Shown piece by piece: positions 44,542 to 53,534 of a DNA stretch of 64,000 nucleotides. The stretch comes from Hoylesella oralis ATCC 33269. GTDB taxonomy: Bacteria; Bacteroidota; Bacteroidia; Bacteroidales; Bacteroidaceae. How positions within the stretch are numbered: position 1 is the stretch's first letter; each line of letters opens with the position of its first letter. The position numbers and the translations under genes are program-made. The stretch spans positions 222,460-286,459 of the forward strand of contig NZ_GL833118.1 of NCBI RefSeq assembly GCF_000185145.2, written 5' to 3'. Under the pieces are notes generated by a model. The model had not been told where the DNA came from, made no database searches, and saw nothing but the letters and a program-made list of their open reading frames with translations.

Positions 44542-45459
44542 ATGGAAAAGATTATAGGACTTATAGACGCGCCGTTTACGCCTTTTTATGAAAACGGTGA
44601 TGTAAACACAACACCCATTAAAGCGTATGCAGATATGCTTGTGAAGAACGGTTTAAAAGGCGTTTTCATCAACGGTTCATCGGGTGAAGGCTACATGCTT
44701 ACCACGGATGAGCGTAAACTTTTGGCAGAGAAATGGGTGGAGGCTGCCCCTGAAGGCTTTAAAGTTATCGTGCATGTGGGCAGTTGTTGCCTGCGCGAAA
44801 GCGAGAATTTAGCCCGCCATGCTCGGCAAATCGGTGCATGGGGCATCGGTGCCATGGCTCCCCCGTTCCCCCGTATCGGCAGGATAGAAGAATTGGTCAA
44901 GTATTGTGAAACTATTGCAGCAGCTGCTCCGGACCTTCCATTCTACTATTATCACATCCCAGCCTTTAACGGTGTCTATCTTCCCATGCTCGAATTATTG
45001 AAATCTGTCGATGGAAGAATTCCTAATTTTGCAGGTATCAAGTATACTTACGAGAGTCTCTATGAGTACAATCAATGTAGGTTGTACGGAGAAGGAAAAT
45101 ACGATATGCTCCACGGACAGGATGAAACGATTCTTTCGAGCCTTGCTCAAGGAGGTGCGCGCGGAGGTATCGGCGGTACTACGAATTATAACGGACGTGA
45201 ACTTACGGGCATTATAGAGGCATGGAACCGTGGAGATATCGATACTGCACGCGAGAAACAGGACTTCTCGCAGGCCGTAATCAATGTGATATGTCGTTTC
45301 CGTGGCAATATCGTAGGTGGAAAACGAATTATGAAACTTATAGGTTTTGACTTGGGACCTAACCGTGTTCCGTTTCAAAACATGACCGATGAAGAAGAAC
45401 AGAATATGCGCCGAGAACTTGAAAAAATAGGTTTTTTCGAGCGTTGCAACCGATTTTAA
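44542..45459 (+). CDS. nanA: N-acetylneuraminate lyase
   Basis: NanA splits N-acetylneuraminate into N-acetylmannosamine and pyruvate by a Schiff base. The 305-residue TIM-barrel protein starts at ATG 44542. The pyruvate-binding loop is NGSSGEGYMLT, the catalytic tyrosine lies in FYYYHIPAFNG, and the Schiff-base lysine is in FAGIKYTYES. It is 23 nt after nanT and 13 nt before the epimerase gene, in one operon. Confidence 0.94.
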   Translation: MEKIIGLIDAPFTPFYENGDVNTTPIKAYADMLVKNGLKGVFINGSSGEGYMLTTDERKLLAEKWVEAAPEGFKVIVHVGSCCLRESENLARHARQIGAWGIGAMAPPFPRIGRIEELVKYCETIAAAAPDLPFYYYHIPAFNGVYLPMLELLKSVDGRIPNFAGIKYTYESLYEYNQCRLYGEGKYDMLHGQDETILSSLAQGGARGGIGGTTNYNGRELTGIIEAWNRGDIDTAREKQDFSQAVINVICRFRGNIVGGKRIMKLIGFDLGPNRVPFQNMTDEEEQNMRRELEKIGFFERCNRF

Positions 45460-45472
45460 AACATAAACAGTT

Positions 45473-46660
45473 ATGGATTATCAGCAATATTTAAGAAAAT
45501 GGTCGGCCTCATATAAGGCAGATCTCACAGACGATATTATGGCTTTCTGGCTCAAGCATGGGCTTGATAAGAAGCATGGAGGTATTTATACCTGCCTTAA
45601 TCGTGACGGAAGTTTGATGGATACCACTAAGTCGGTGTGGTTTCAGGGGCGTTTTGGCTTTATCGCAGCCTATGCCTATAACCGTATAGAGAAACGTCAA
45701 GAGTGGTTGGATGCCTCGAAGAGCTGTATCGATTTTATCATTCAGCACTGCACCGATGCACATGGAAGGATGTATTTCGAGGTAACTGAAGACGGTACTC
45801 CTTTGCGTATGCGCCGTTATTTATTCTCCGAATGCTTTGCAGCCATTGCAATGTCGGAATATTCCATTGCCTCCGGAGACAAGAGTTATGCGGAACGAGC
45901 GCTCGAACTCTTTCGTTTGATCTTGCATTACAAGAACACTCACGGGCTTTTGGAACCCAAATATCTGCCGTCATTGCAATGCCAAGGGCACTCTTTAACA
46001 ATGATATTAATCAATACGGCATCGCGTATTCGGGCGGCAATCGATACGCCTGAGCTCACTGAACAGATTGACCGATCGCTCAAAGAGTTGCAGACGTACT
46101 TTTTACACCCTGAATTTAAGGCCGTATTGGAGACCGTGGGATTGCACGGAGAGTTTATAGATACATGCAACGGGCGCATGATCAATCCCGGACATTGCAT
46201 AGAAACGTCGTGGTTTATTCTCGAAGAAGCGCGGCAACGTGGATGGGATAAGGAACTTACAGCATTGGGATTAAAGATATTGAACTGGTCTTGGGACTGG
46301 GGATGGGATAAGGATTTCGGCGGTATAATTAACTTCTGTGACTGCAAGAACTTGCCTTCGCAGGATTATTCGCAAGACATGAAGTTCTGGTGGCCGCAGA
46401 CTGAGACCATTATTGCTATGCTCTATGCCTATCTCGCCACAGGTGAAGAGGAATACTTACGGCGACATCAGATTATTAGCGATTGGACCTACAGTCATTT
46501 TCCCGATCATACGTTTGGCGAATGGTATGGGTATTTGCATCGTGACGGTACTGTGGCGCAGCCTGCAAAGGGCAATATATTCAAGGGACCTTTCCATATT
46601 CCCCGCATGATGATTATGGGTTACACCCTTTGTCAAGACATTCTGAATAAATCAAAATAA
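45473..46660 (+). CDS. N-acylglucosamine 2-epimerase (AGE/renin-binding family)
   Basis: AGE-family epimerases interconvert N-acetylmannosamine and N-acetylglucosamine, the step after NanA. The 395-residue (alpha/alpha)6-barrel protein has the family segments TKSVWFQGRFGFIAAYAYN, EVTEDGTPLRMRRYLFSECF, the catalytic-His region NPGHCIETSWFILEEAR and MKFWWPQTETIIAMLYAY. This takes the place of the NanE epimerase used by E. coli, and fits Bacteroidales nan clusters. No kinase or deacetylase for the product is in the window. Confidence 0.93.
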   Translation: MDYQQYLRKWSASYKADLTDDIMAFWLKHGLDKKHGGIYTCLNRDGSLMDTTKSVWFQGRFGFIAAYAYNRIEKRQEWLDASKSCIDFIIQHCTDAHGRMYFEVTEDGTPLRMRRYLFSECFAAIAMSEYSIASGDKSYAERALELFRLILHYKNTHGLLEPKYLPSLQCQGHSLTMILINTASRIRAAIDTPELTEQIDRSLKELQTYFLHPEFKAVLETVGLHGEFIDTCNGRMINPGHCIETSWFILEEARQRGWDKELTALGLKILNWSWDWGWDKDFGGIINFCDCKNLPSQDYSQDMKFWWPQTETIIAMLYAYLATGEEEYLRRHQIISDWTYSHFPDHTFGEWYGYLHRDGTVAQPAKGNIFKGPFHIPRMMIMGYTLCQDILNKSK

Positions 46661-46670
46661 ATTTCTGACG

Positions 46671-47438
46671 ATGAACAGAGAATTAGATTTGTCCGTATCT
46701 ACCTACGGAATTGCACGTCAATACGACTATTCGGTTGTGTTACTGCCATGGGGCGCTACCGAACCCCATAATTTGCATTTGCCTTATATGACCGATTGCA
46801 TCCTCTCGCATGATATTGCTGTAGATGCTGCGCAACAAACTTTCGAACGTTACGGTATACGTTGCATGGTGATGCCTCCTGTGAATATGGGTTCTCAAAA
46901 TCCGGGACAGCGCGAACTCAGTTTCTGTGTACACGCCCGATATGAAACACAAAAGGCAATTCTTACCGATATCGTGGCCTCTCTCAACTATCAAGGATTT
47001 CGCAAATTGCTGATCGTCAACGGACATGGAGGCAATACCTTTAAGAACATGATCCGCGACCTATCCGTGGAATATCCCCATTTCGTGGTGGCAACCAGTG
47101 AATGGTTCAAACTTATGCCTGCCAAAGAATTCTTCGATACCCCGGGAGATCATGCCGATGAAGTAGAAACTTCGGTGATGATGCATTATCATCAGGAGCT
47201 CGTAAACCTCGATGAAGCAGGGGCAGGCGATGCAAAATCGTTCGCCATTCCTGCCTTGCAGGAGGGACGTGTATGGATTCCGAGGGCATGGAACCGTGTT
47301 TCCGTCGATACCGGAATAGGCGATCCGCGCGGTTCTACGGCCGAAAAAGGACGGATATTTGCCGAAGCCGTGGCCGCGAAATATGCCGAATTTATACGTG
47401 ACTTTGCCACTACTGCACCTGAAGATATGTACCGTTGA
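46671..47438 (+). CDS. Creatininase-family amidohydrolase in the nan operon
   Basis: The 255-residue protein shows the metal and active-site signatures of the creatininase family: LLPWGATEPHNLHLPYMTD, VNGHGGNTFKN and DHADEVETSVMMH. Family members cleave cyclic or linear amides. Its gene lies 10 nt after the epimerase in the sialic-acid operon and before the terminator at 47482. An activity on an acylated sugar or sugar lactam is possible but is inference. The usual family members act on creatinine or formamidopyrimidine-like compounds. Confidence 0.88.
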   Translation: MNRELDLSVSTYGIARQYDYSVVLLPWGATEPHNLHLPYMTDCILSHDIAVDAAQQTFERYGIRCMVMPPVNMGSQNPGQRELSFCVHARYETQKAILTDIVASLNYQGFRKLLIVNGHGGNTFKNMIRDLSVEYPHFVVATSEWFKLMPAKEFFDTPGDHADEVETSVMMHYHQELVNLDEAGAGDAKSFAIPALQEGRVWIPRAWNRVSVDTGIGDPRGSTAEKGRIFAEAVAAKYAEFIRDFATTAPEDMYR

Positions 47439-47481
47439 ACCGAAGAGTGCATCGTCTGTCAATGCGTAATGCCCGCACTAT

Positions 47482-47509
47482 AGCCCGAAAGGATTTTTCC
47501 TTTTGGGCT
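47482..47509 (+). terminator. Terminator of the sialic-acid operon
   Basis: AGCCCGAAAGGA pairs with TCCTTTTGGGCT (one G-T pair) around a T-rich loop, followed by TCTCTATTATT. It lies 44 nt after the last nan-operon gene. Confidence 0.75.
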
Positions 47510-47533
47510 TCTCTATTATTCGTATATTTTGAT

Positions 47534-47542
47534 TATCTTTGC
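47534..47542 (+). promoter_or_regulatory. -7 element of mrp
   Basis: TATCTTTGC matches the -7 consensus, 62 nt upstream of mrp. The best TTTG (47502-47505) is 28 bp away, too far for a normal spacer. The leader carries CGACAGGCATAC (47567-47578), the complement of a motif found downstream of ilvE. Confidence 0.55.
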
Positions 47543-47603
47543 AACGAGCCCGTAAAACTATTGTTTCGACAGGCATACAGATACAATAAATTTTAGAAAC
47601 ATT

Positions 47604-48707
47604 ATGACATTATATCCAAAACTCATCACGGATGCCTTAACTACAGTTATCTATCCCGGTACGAAAAAGAACTTGATAGAAAGCGAAATGCTTGCCGATG
47701 ATGTAAGAATAGACGGCATGAAAGTGGCGTTCACCCTTATCTTTCCGCGCGAAACCGATCCGTTTTTAAAGTCTACACTTAAGGCTGCAGAGGCTGCCAT
47801 ACACTATCATGTAGATAAAGACGTGGAAGTTACCATCGCTACAGAGTTCAAATCGGCCCCACGACCGGAGGTCGGAAAGCTGTTACCTCATGTAAAGAAC
47901 ATCATTGCAGTGAGCTCCGGCAAGGGCGGAGTGGGCAAATCCACCGTTTCTGCGAACCTTGCGATTGCCTTAGCCCGCCTTGGTTATAAGGTTGGATTGC
48001 TCGATACGGACATCTTCGGGCCGTCTATGCCGAAGATGTTCGGTGTGGAAGACGCAAAAATATATTCGGTGGAAAAAGACGGCAGGCAACTCATAGAGCC
48101 GGTAGAGCAATATGGTGTGAGGCTTTTAAGCATCGGTTTCTTCGTTAATCCCGACACTGCAACGCTGTGGCGTGGCGGTATGGCCACATCAGCCCTAAAG
48201 CAATTGATTGCTGATACCGATTGGGGAGACCTCGATTACTTTATTCTTGACACGCCGCCCGGTACGAGCGACATCCATCTTACATTGCTTCAGACGCTTG
48301 CCATTACGGGTGCAGTCATCGTAAGTACACCGCAGAGCGTGGCTTTAGCCGATGCCCGTAAGGGAATAGACATGTATCGGAACGAGAAAGTGAACGTGCC
48401 TATCCTCGGTTTAGTGGAGAACATGGCATGGTTCACACCTGCCGAACTGCCCGAAAACAAGTATTATATCTTCGGTAAAGAGGGCTGTAAGAACCTTGCC
48501 GAAGAGATGAATTGCCCCTTGTTGGCGCAAATTCCGATCGTACAGAGTATTTGCGAGAGCGGCGATGCGGGCAAACCGGCTGCTTGCAATGTAGGTTCAG
48601 CGACGGGACAAGCCTTTCTGAATCTTGCACAGGCGGTGGTTACGGTGACCAACCGGCGCAACAAAGAGCAGAGTCCGACAAAAATAGTGCAGGTAGATAA
48701 CAACTGA
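47604..48707 (+). CDS. mrp: Mrp/NBP35-family iron-sulfur carrier ATPase
   Basis: Mrp proteins load iron-sulfur clusters onto apo-proteins using ATP binding. The 367-residue protein has an N-terminal DUF59/FSCA domain (about 10-90). The P-loop ATPase follows (SSGKGGVGKSTVSANLA, then DTDIFGPSMP and LDTPPGTSDIHLTL). The C-terminal CxxC seen in E. coli Mrp is replaced by FTPAELPENKYYIFG, as usual in Bacteroidales members. It stands alone after the nan operon. Confidence 0.92.
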   Translation: MTLYPKLITDALTTVIYPGTKKNLIESEMLADDVRIDGMKVAFTLIFPRETDPFLKSTLKAAEAAIHYHVDKDVEVTIATEFKSAPRPEVGKLLPHVKNIIAVSSGKGGVGKSTVSANLAIALARLGYKVGLLDTDIFGPSMPKMFGVEDAKIYSVEKDGRQLIEPVEQYGVRLLSIGFFVNPDTATLWRGGMATSALKQLIADTDWGDLDYFILDTPPGTSDIHLTLLQTLAITGAVIVSTPQSVALADARKGIDMYRNEKVNVPILGLVENMAWFTPAELPENKYYIFGKEGCKNLAEEMNCPLLAQIPIVQSICESGDAGKPAACNVGSATGQAFLNLAQAVVTVTNRRNKEQSPTKIVQVDNN

Positions 48708-48853
48708 TAGGGGTGGTAAATACGATATACGAATTTGCGATACTATAGGTGCGCTTTTCTGTAAAATATAATATATTGCGCCTGCAAGCAGAATAAAAAA
48801 TGTTATTGCTATCATAATCGTGCAAATAAGAAGTGGGTATAAAAAGTTTGTTT

Positions 48854-49816
48854 TTATTTCTTATCGGCACGATGGTGTCGCTGTTCGAACTCTTCTTTGC
48901 CTATGAAGTTCTGTCCCCCGATAGCTCCGCCGCCGTATTGCAGTACAACTCGGCGGTTCAGAACGATCATCGCGTCGTCTGACGTCAGCTCTTTGAGTTC
49001 ATTATCTGTTAGAGGTATGTCGTACAGACAGAAATAATAGGCGCCCATGCTTACGCGGCGAAAGAGCAATACGGCCGGATTACGACTGTAGTTGTCGATG
49101 TCTATCCCTCGGCAGCCCACGGCCTTGAGCCGCCGGTACAACGTTTCGAGCCGTTCGGGAGTGATGCCTGCCGCCCGCGCCCGCCTTGTTTCCAGCACGC
49201 CGATGCTGTCTATTTCGCGATTATAGCTAATGCTGTGGCGCCCTTTTAGGAACAAACGGTCCACCTTTCCGTACCTGATGAACTCCACAGACAGCCGCGT
49301 GCTGTCGGGTAGACTGTGGCGGATGTCGTTTACAAGCGTCTGCATATCGCGGCCATATTGCCGGTAGTGCGCTTCCATCGTGTCGGCATCGCACGTCTGA
49401 CCGGTCTGTACGTCGGCGACGGCAAGCATACAAACCAGCAGCATGTTGATAGTGTGCAGCCATAACAGTTTGCGGCTATGGCGGTTGTTGCTGAAAAGCG
49501 ACCGCACGAAAGAGTAGAGATAAAGGCAGGCCACGGGGATTGTGATGAACCATAATGCCGCGAATAAGAATGTAATAACGACCATCGTGCCGTTTATATC
49601 GGCGGCAAAACAGAACACAAGCAGCAAAAATAATAGGAATAGGGTGGATATGCCGGTGGCGATATAGCACAGAATGATGCTGAACGGCATTCTTTCTATG
49701 GAGTTCGGCTCTGCTGTTTCTGCGGGCAAAACACTGCGCTCGGCACGCTTTGTTCGGCGGAATGCAAGCGCTGCCAATGCAATGGAAAGTACAAAGAATA
49801 ATGCAATTATTATCAT
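48854..49816 (-). CDS. Membrane protein of unknown function
   Basis: This 320-residue protein has an N-terminal helix (1-17), three further membrane helices (about 45-68, 76-100 and 118-137) and an extracytoplasmic or soluble C-terminal half of about 180 residues. That part is rich in Arg and Asp (DTMEAHYRQYGRDMQTLVNDIRH and a later LKAVGCRGIDIDNYS). No recognised domain. It lies between mrp (convergent) and the ABC permease operon, with a 238-nt gap after the permease stop, so it is probably separate. Confidence 0.7.
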   Translation of the reverse strand: MIIIALFFVLSIALAALAFRRTKRAERSVLPAETAEPNSIERMPFSIILCYIATGISTLFLLFLLLVFCFAADINGTMVVITFLFAALWFITIPVACLYLYSFVRSLFSNNRHSRKLLWLHTINMLLVCMLAVADVQTGQTCDADTMEAHYRQYGRDMQTLVNDIRHSLPDSTRLSVEFIRYGKVDRLFLKGRHSISYNREIDSIGVLETRRARAAGITPERLETLYRRLKAVGCRGIDIDNYSRNPAVLLFRRVSMGAYYFCLYDIPLTDNELKELTSDDAMIVLNRRVVLQYGGGAIGGQNFIGKEEFEQRHHRADKK

Positions 49817-50054
49817 GTGGCGTGTACTTGTAACGAGTGCTGTTTCTGCCTTATCCGGCGGTTCTTATATTCTTGGGCCTACAGATGTTCCATATAAACG
49901 TTTCAGATGGGTAATGTAAGGCGCTTAGAATGCTTATCTAAAGTATTTGCACGGCCTATTTGTCGCTGTCGTGGTTTATGTATTGAGGAATAAGGGATTA
50001 TATATTTTCTTAAAATGCGTGGAACGTAATCGTGGCGAGGGACTGAAGTGTTGT
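49817..50054. other. Spacer between the ABC permease operon and the membrane protein gene
   Basis: No coding frame or clear hairpin is supported here. A promoter for the 48854-49816 gene should lie here but was not identified. No minus-strand TAnnTTTG box was recognised. Confidence 0.4.
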
Positions 50055-51335
50055 TTATACCTGCCTGTTTTCGAGGGCCGATTTCGCCTTTGCAGCAGCG
50101 ATATGTTTCTTCATCATGTTGATTTGTTCGATGGCGTGCCGGCGTGCAAGTATAATCTGATAGCGGTAGATGAGGCAGGTAGCGAAGAAATATACTACCA
50201 CCTGTGTCCATAGAGCCTGATACTCGGCTTCGATATCGGCAAGAGTGCCGCCCATAGAACTGATGCGCAGGAAGCCTCGAACGCCGAAAGTGGAGGGGAA
50301 AATCGTGGCTATACCTTGCCAAATGCCCGGGATATTCGCCTGTGGCCATGATATACCTGTCATGAAGAGGAAAGGAACAGAGGTGAAAACCACCAGTAAC
50401 ATTACGTTCTCTCTGTAGCGTACAAGGCACGAAACCGCCATGCCGAAGAAGATACAAGAGCACAGGTAAGGTACCAACAGGCCTACAAGAGCGCTGGCAG
50501 ATGCCATAGTTGTATAGCCGAACAGGCGCGGAACAACGAGGGTAAGATAGGCAGCCATGACGGCGTAAACCATGAAGTAACACATCGACTTGCCCAGCAC
50601 GATGCGGAAAATGCCGTTATAATGCTTGCTTACGGGTACGAGGTCTTTGTAACGGTTGTTCTCTCGGGCCGTGCCGGCAGCAAGACCTATGCCCAGCAGA
50701 AGCGTCTGCTGGATGATGACCATGAGCACTCCGGGGATGATGGCATTGCCGTATCCGCCCGTTGAATTGAATATCTGTACCTCTTCAAAGGCAAGCGGTT
50801 GGGCGGTAATTTCCTCGTCTCGGGTGGTAAAGTCGTTGGATTGTGAAATCTGTATGCCGCTGTTGAGCTGCGAAGCCACTGCCTGTGCCGTTTGATAAAT
50901 GGCTTTGTAGGTAAGCATGAGGCTCATGTCGCAGTACACGCCCACATGAGATTGGCCGCCTCCGCGGTAGAGGTCGGTGCCGAAGTCGGCCGGGAAATAA
51001 AGCACGCCGTGCACCTGTTGCTTGCCTACAAGGGCTTTTGCCTCATCTAAGTTGTTGCAATAATAGGCCGCTTTGGTATCAGGAGAGGCGTCGAATGCAC
51101 GGATAAATTCGCGCGAAGCATGACTGTGTGAGAGGTCGACGATGGCAACGGGCACTTCGCGTACCACTTCATTGTTGTATATCCACGAATAGAGCAGGGG
51201 GTAAAGCAAAGGAACAAGGATGAAAAAGATCAAGACACCCTCGTCTTTAACGGTGGCTTTCATCTCTTTGGCCCAGATGTAACACATGTCTCTCAGCCCT
51301 TCAGCGGTTCTATGTCGTAGTCCTTTGTTGTCCAT
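50055..51335 (-). CDS. ABC-2 type transporter permease (second)
   Basis: This 426-residue protein fits the YhhJ/YbhR-like ABC-2 membrane subunits. It has an N-terminal helix (ILIFFILVPLLYPLLYS, about 32-48) and a large periplasmic domain to about residue 215 (VREVPVAIVDLSHSHASREF and similar). A cluster of five more helices follows. No ATPase subunit is encoded nearby, so a separately encoded ATPase must be used, or the two permeases act with one elsewhere. It starts 7 nt after the first permease in the same operon. Confidence 0.87.
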   Translation of the reverse strand: MDNKGLRHRTAEGLRDMCYIWAKEMKATVKDEGVLIFFILVPLLYPLLYSWIYNNEVVREVPVAIVDLSHSHASREFIRAFDASPDTKAAYYCNNLDEAKALVGKQQVHGVLYFPADFGTDLYRGGGQSHVGVYCDMSLMLTYKAIYQTAQAVASQLNSGIQISQSNDFTTRDEEITAQPLAFEEVQIFNSTGGYGNAIIPGVLMVIIQQTLLLGIGLAAGTARENNRYKDLVPVSKHYNGIFRIVLGKSMCYFMVYAVMAAYLTLVVPRLFGYTTMASASALVGLLVPYLCSCIFFGMAVSCLVRYRENVMLLVVFTSVPFLFMTGISWPQANIPGIWQGIATIFPSTFGVRGFLRISSMGGTLADIEAEYQALWTQVVVYFFATCLIYRYQIILARRHAIEQINMMKKHIAAAKAKSALENRQV

Positions 51336-51342
51336 CTTGCAG

Positions 51343-52431
51343 TTATGGTATGTATATATAGGTGAGCAACGCTTTCCGCATGTTCCTGATGGTGATGAGA
51401 GGAAGCAGGGCCATCAGGAACAGAGCCATGATATTGGGCCATGCGTTGCCGAGCGGAAAACCGTTGAAGATGCCGATTTGATAAATCATGTAGTAGTGGC
51501 GTAGTGGAAACAGCTGTGCTATGGCCTCGATCATCGGGTTCATTGCGAACACTGGATAGGTGGCCCCGCACACCGAGAAGCTCACTACAGCCCAGAGAGA
51601 GCATACGCTCATCGACATTCGGAGTGATGGCATCAAGCCGAAAGCGAATATGCCGAACCCCTGACAGGCCATGAGTGAGAGCAACGTAAGCAGAAGTATG
51701 GGGAACAGACCGCCCGGATGAGGGAACGACAATACATAATAAATGTAGAAATCGAAGCCGAGAAAGACAAGCAGGAATATCAGAAATTGCGGCAACATCT
51801 TACCTGCGAGCGCCACGAAGATGTTGTTATCGGCTAAGGCAAGCCACTCCTTGGAGCGCTTAAACTTGATTTCGGTGCCGATAGAGTAGGGGGTGATAAG
51901 GAAAATAAAGAGCATGAGCAGGCCCGGAACCATTGCTGTACTCAAATAAATGTTATAGTTGGCCCACGGATTTCCTATCATGTGCAGGTCTATGGCTATG
52001 GGTTGAAGGTAATTGCGTATCTCTCTGCCGGTCTTGCCAAGTGCGGATAACTTGGCCGAACCTACCGCTGCAGAGCCTAAGGTAGAGATGGTTTTAAGGT
52101 CGCGAAACAGGTTTGAGCCTGCTACAAGCGACACGCTGCTGTAATAAAACGAAATTTTGGGGCGGCGTGAGGACAATAGACCGTCGGTAGTTCCCTTGGG
52201 TATGAGTAGAAAGGCATAGATTTCGTTGCGCTGGATGGCTTGTCGGGCCTCGTTGATATTGGGATAATGAGCTACGACACGTGTCGTTTGGAAAGCATCT
52301 AAATTGCGTATGAGTGCGCGAGTTGTCGATGTGTTGTCTTGATCTACTATGCCTACGGGCATATCTTCGGGTGTCCCTTCGTTCATCAGCGATGTAAAGA
52401 AGAGGATAACCACAATGGGGAACACGACCAT
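51343..52431 (-). CDS. ABC-2 type transporter permease (first); canonical start uncertain
   Basis: This ABC-2 permease has the same architecture as the second copy: one N-terminal helix, a periplasmic domain (EDMPVGIVDQDNTSTTRALIRN) and five C-terminal helices. The first ATG gives 362 residues beginning MVVFPIVVILFFTSL. Coding similarity seems to continue upstream in frame for 32 codons (to about 52527: KLFVTKTIRQIYRIALREC), as expected for this family's short cytoplasmic N-terminus. Only an ATA codon (52527-52525) is available there. The true protein may thus be 394 residues with a non-standard start. Confidence 0.86.
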   Translation of the reverse strand: MVVFPIVVILFFTSLMNEGTPEDMPVGIVDQDNTSTTRALIRNLDAFQTTRVVAHYPNINEARQAIQRNEIYAFLLIPKGTTDGLLSSRRPKISFYYSSVSLVAGSNLFRDLKTISTLGSAAVGSAKLSALGKTGREIRNYLQPIAIDLHMIGNPWANYNIYLSTAMVPGLLMLFIFLITPYSIGTEIKFKRSKEWLALADNNIFVALAGKMLPQFLIFLLVFLGFDFYIYYVLSFPHPGGLFPILLLTLLSLMACQGFGIFAFGLMPSLRMSMSVCSLWAVVSFSVCGATYPVFAMNPMIEAIAQLFPLRHYYMIYQIGIFNGFPLGNAWPNIMALFLMALLPLITIRNMRKALLTYIYIP

Positions 52432-52523
52432 ACAGAACCCGTAGATGGGATTGCTGCGCAGGAAACCGCATTCGCGGAGGGCTATTCGGTATATCTGACG
52501 AATGGTTTTCGTAACGAAAAGTT

Positions 52524-53516
52524 TTATTGTTCTTCCTTAATAATCAACGACATTCCCGGACGAAGACCGTCGAATTTCTGCAAAGGCCGTGCCTTTACCT
52601 CGAATGTTTTCAGATCGTATTGGCCGTTGGCCTTGGTTGCTTTCCACACGGCATAAGATCCTTGGTCTTTAATGTAGTAGACCTTCATCTTGATATCTTT
52701 GTTGAAAGCGGGCGAAAAGGCTGTGAACACACTTCCTACCTTCATGCCTTTCAGCTGGTCTTCGCGCACGTTAAAAGTGCCCCACATATCTTTCATGATC
52801 GATATACTCATGATTGGCGAGCCTATACCTACCAGTTCGCCCACTTTGGGGTACACATCACTGACCTCACCTTCTACTTGCGAGACCTGTACGGTTTCTT
52901 TCAAAAGCGATTTTACCACATCTACAGCCCCCTTGGCAGCTTGCGCTTGCTTGGCTGCAGCGCGTTTCTCTTCTTGGCGGGCGCCGTTTTTGGCAAGGTC
53001 GTATTGGCTCTTTGCGGCCCTTACCTGTGCTTCGGTAGCCTTATAGGCGGCAAATGCTTCGTCGCGTTTTTGGGCGCTCATTACCCCTTCATCGAACAAA
53101 TGCTGCACGCGCTTGTAGGATTTTTCTGCGATGGTGAGTGCAGCTTCTGCCTGTTGCCAAAGCTCGTAAGCACCCCGTATCTGCTCTTTACGCGCGCCGT
53201 TGTCGGCCATATCGCTCATTGCAGCGGCTGCATCTTTCGTTGCTTCGGCCACTCTTTGCTGCGCACTTACCTCGGGTACTTCGAGAATAGCAAGGGTGTC
53301 GCCCACATGTACATAGTCTCCCTCCTTCACACGCAGGTCGACAATGCGGCCCGGCAGCTTGCTCGACACGCGGTATTCCGATACTTCGACTTCGCCTTGT
53401 ACTATTTCCGGCGTTCTTCCCAACGTAAAAAATCCGATGATTGCTACAATTACAACCACTGCTGCAAATCCGATTACAGCAAGAAGAATGTTGGTATGTT
53501 GTGTTTTTGCTGACAT
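52524..53516 (-). CDS. HlyD-family periplasmic adaptor (membrane fusion protein)
   Basis: The 330-residue protein links the inner-membrane permeases to the outer-membrane TolC channel. It has an N-terminal membrane helix (about 12-30), a lipoyl-like hairpin (VEVSEYRVSSKLPGRIVDLRVKEGDYVHVGDTLAIL, split across residues 41-77) and a long Ala/Glu/Lys coiled-coil arm (about 80-205). The C-terminal beta domain ends FDGLRPGMSLIIKEEQ. Its stop overlaps the region where the first permease begins. It follows tolC by 18 nt. Confidence 0.93.
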   Translation of the reverse strand: MSAKTQHTNILLAVIGFAAVVVIVAIIGFFTLGRTPEIVQGEVEVSEYRVSSKLPGRIVDLRVKEGDYVHVGDTLAILEVPEVSAQQRVAEATKDAAAAMSDMADNGARKEQIRGAYELWQQAEAALTIAEKSYKRVQHLFDEGVMSAQKRDEAFAAYKATEAQVRAAKSQYDLAKNGARQEEKRAAAKQAQAAKGAVDVVKSLLKETVQVSQVEGEVSDVYPKVGELVGIGSPIMSISIMKDMWGTFNVREDQLKGMKVGSVFTAFSPAFNKDIKMKVYYIKDQGSYAVWKATKANGQYDLKTFEVKARPLQKFDGLRPGMSLIIKEEQ

Positions 53517-53534
53517 AATTCTTTCTTCTCTTTA

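Noticed and set aside
52527..53513. A 328-codon plus-strand frame opposite hlyD
   Set aside because: It mirrors the HlyD gene and has Cys/Phe/His-rich, unlikely protein composition.
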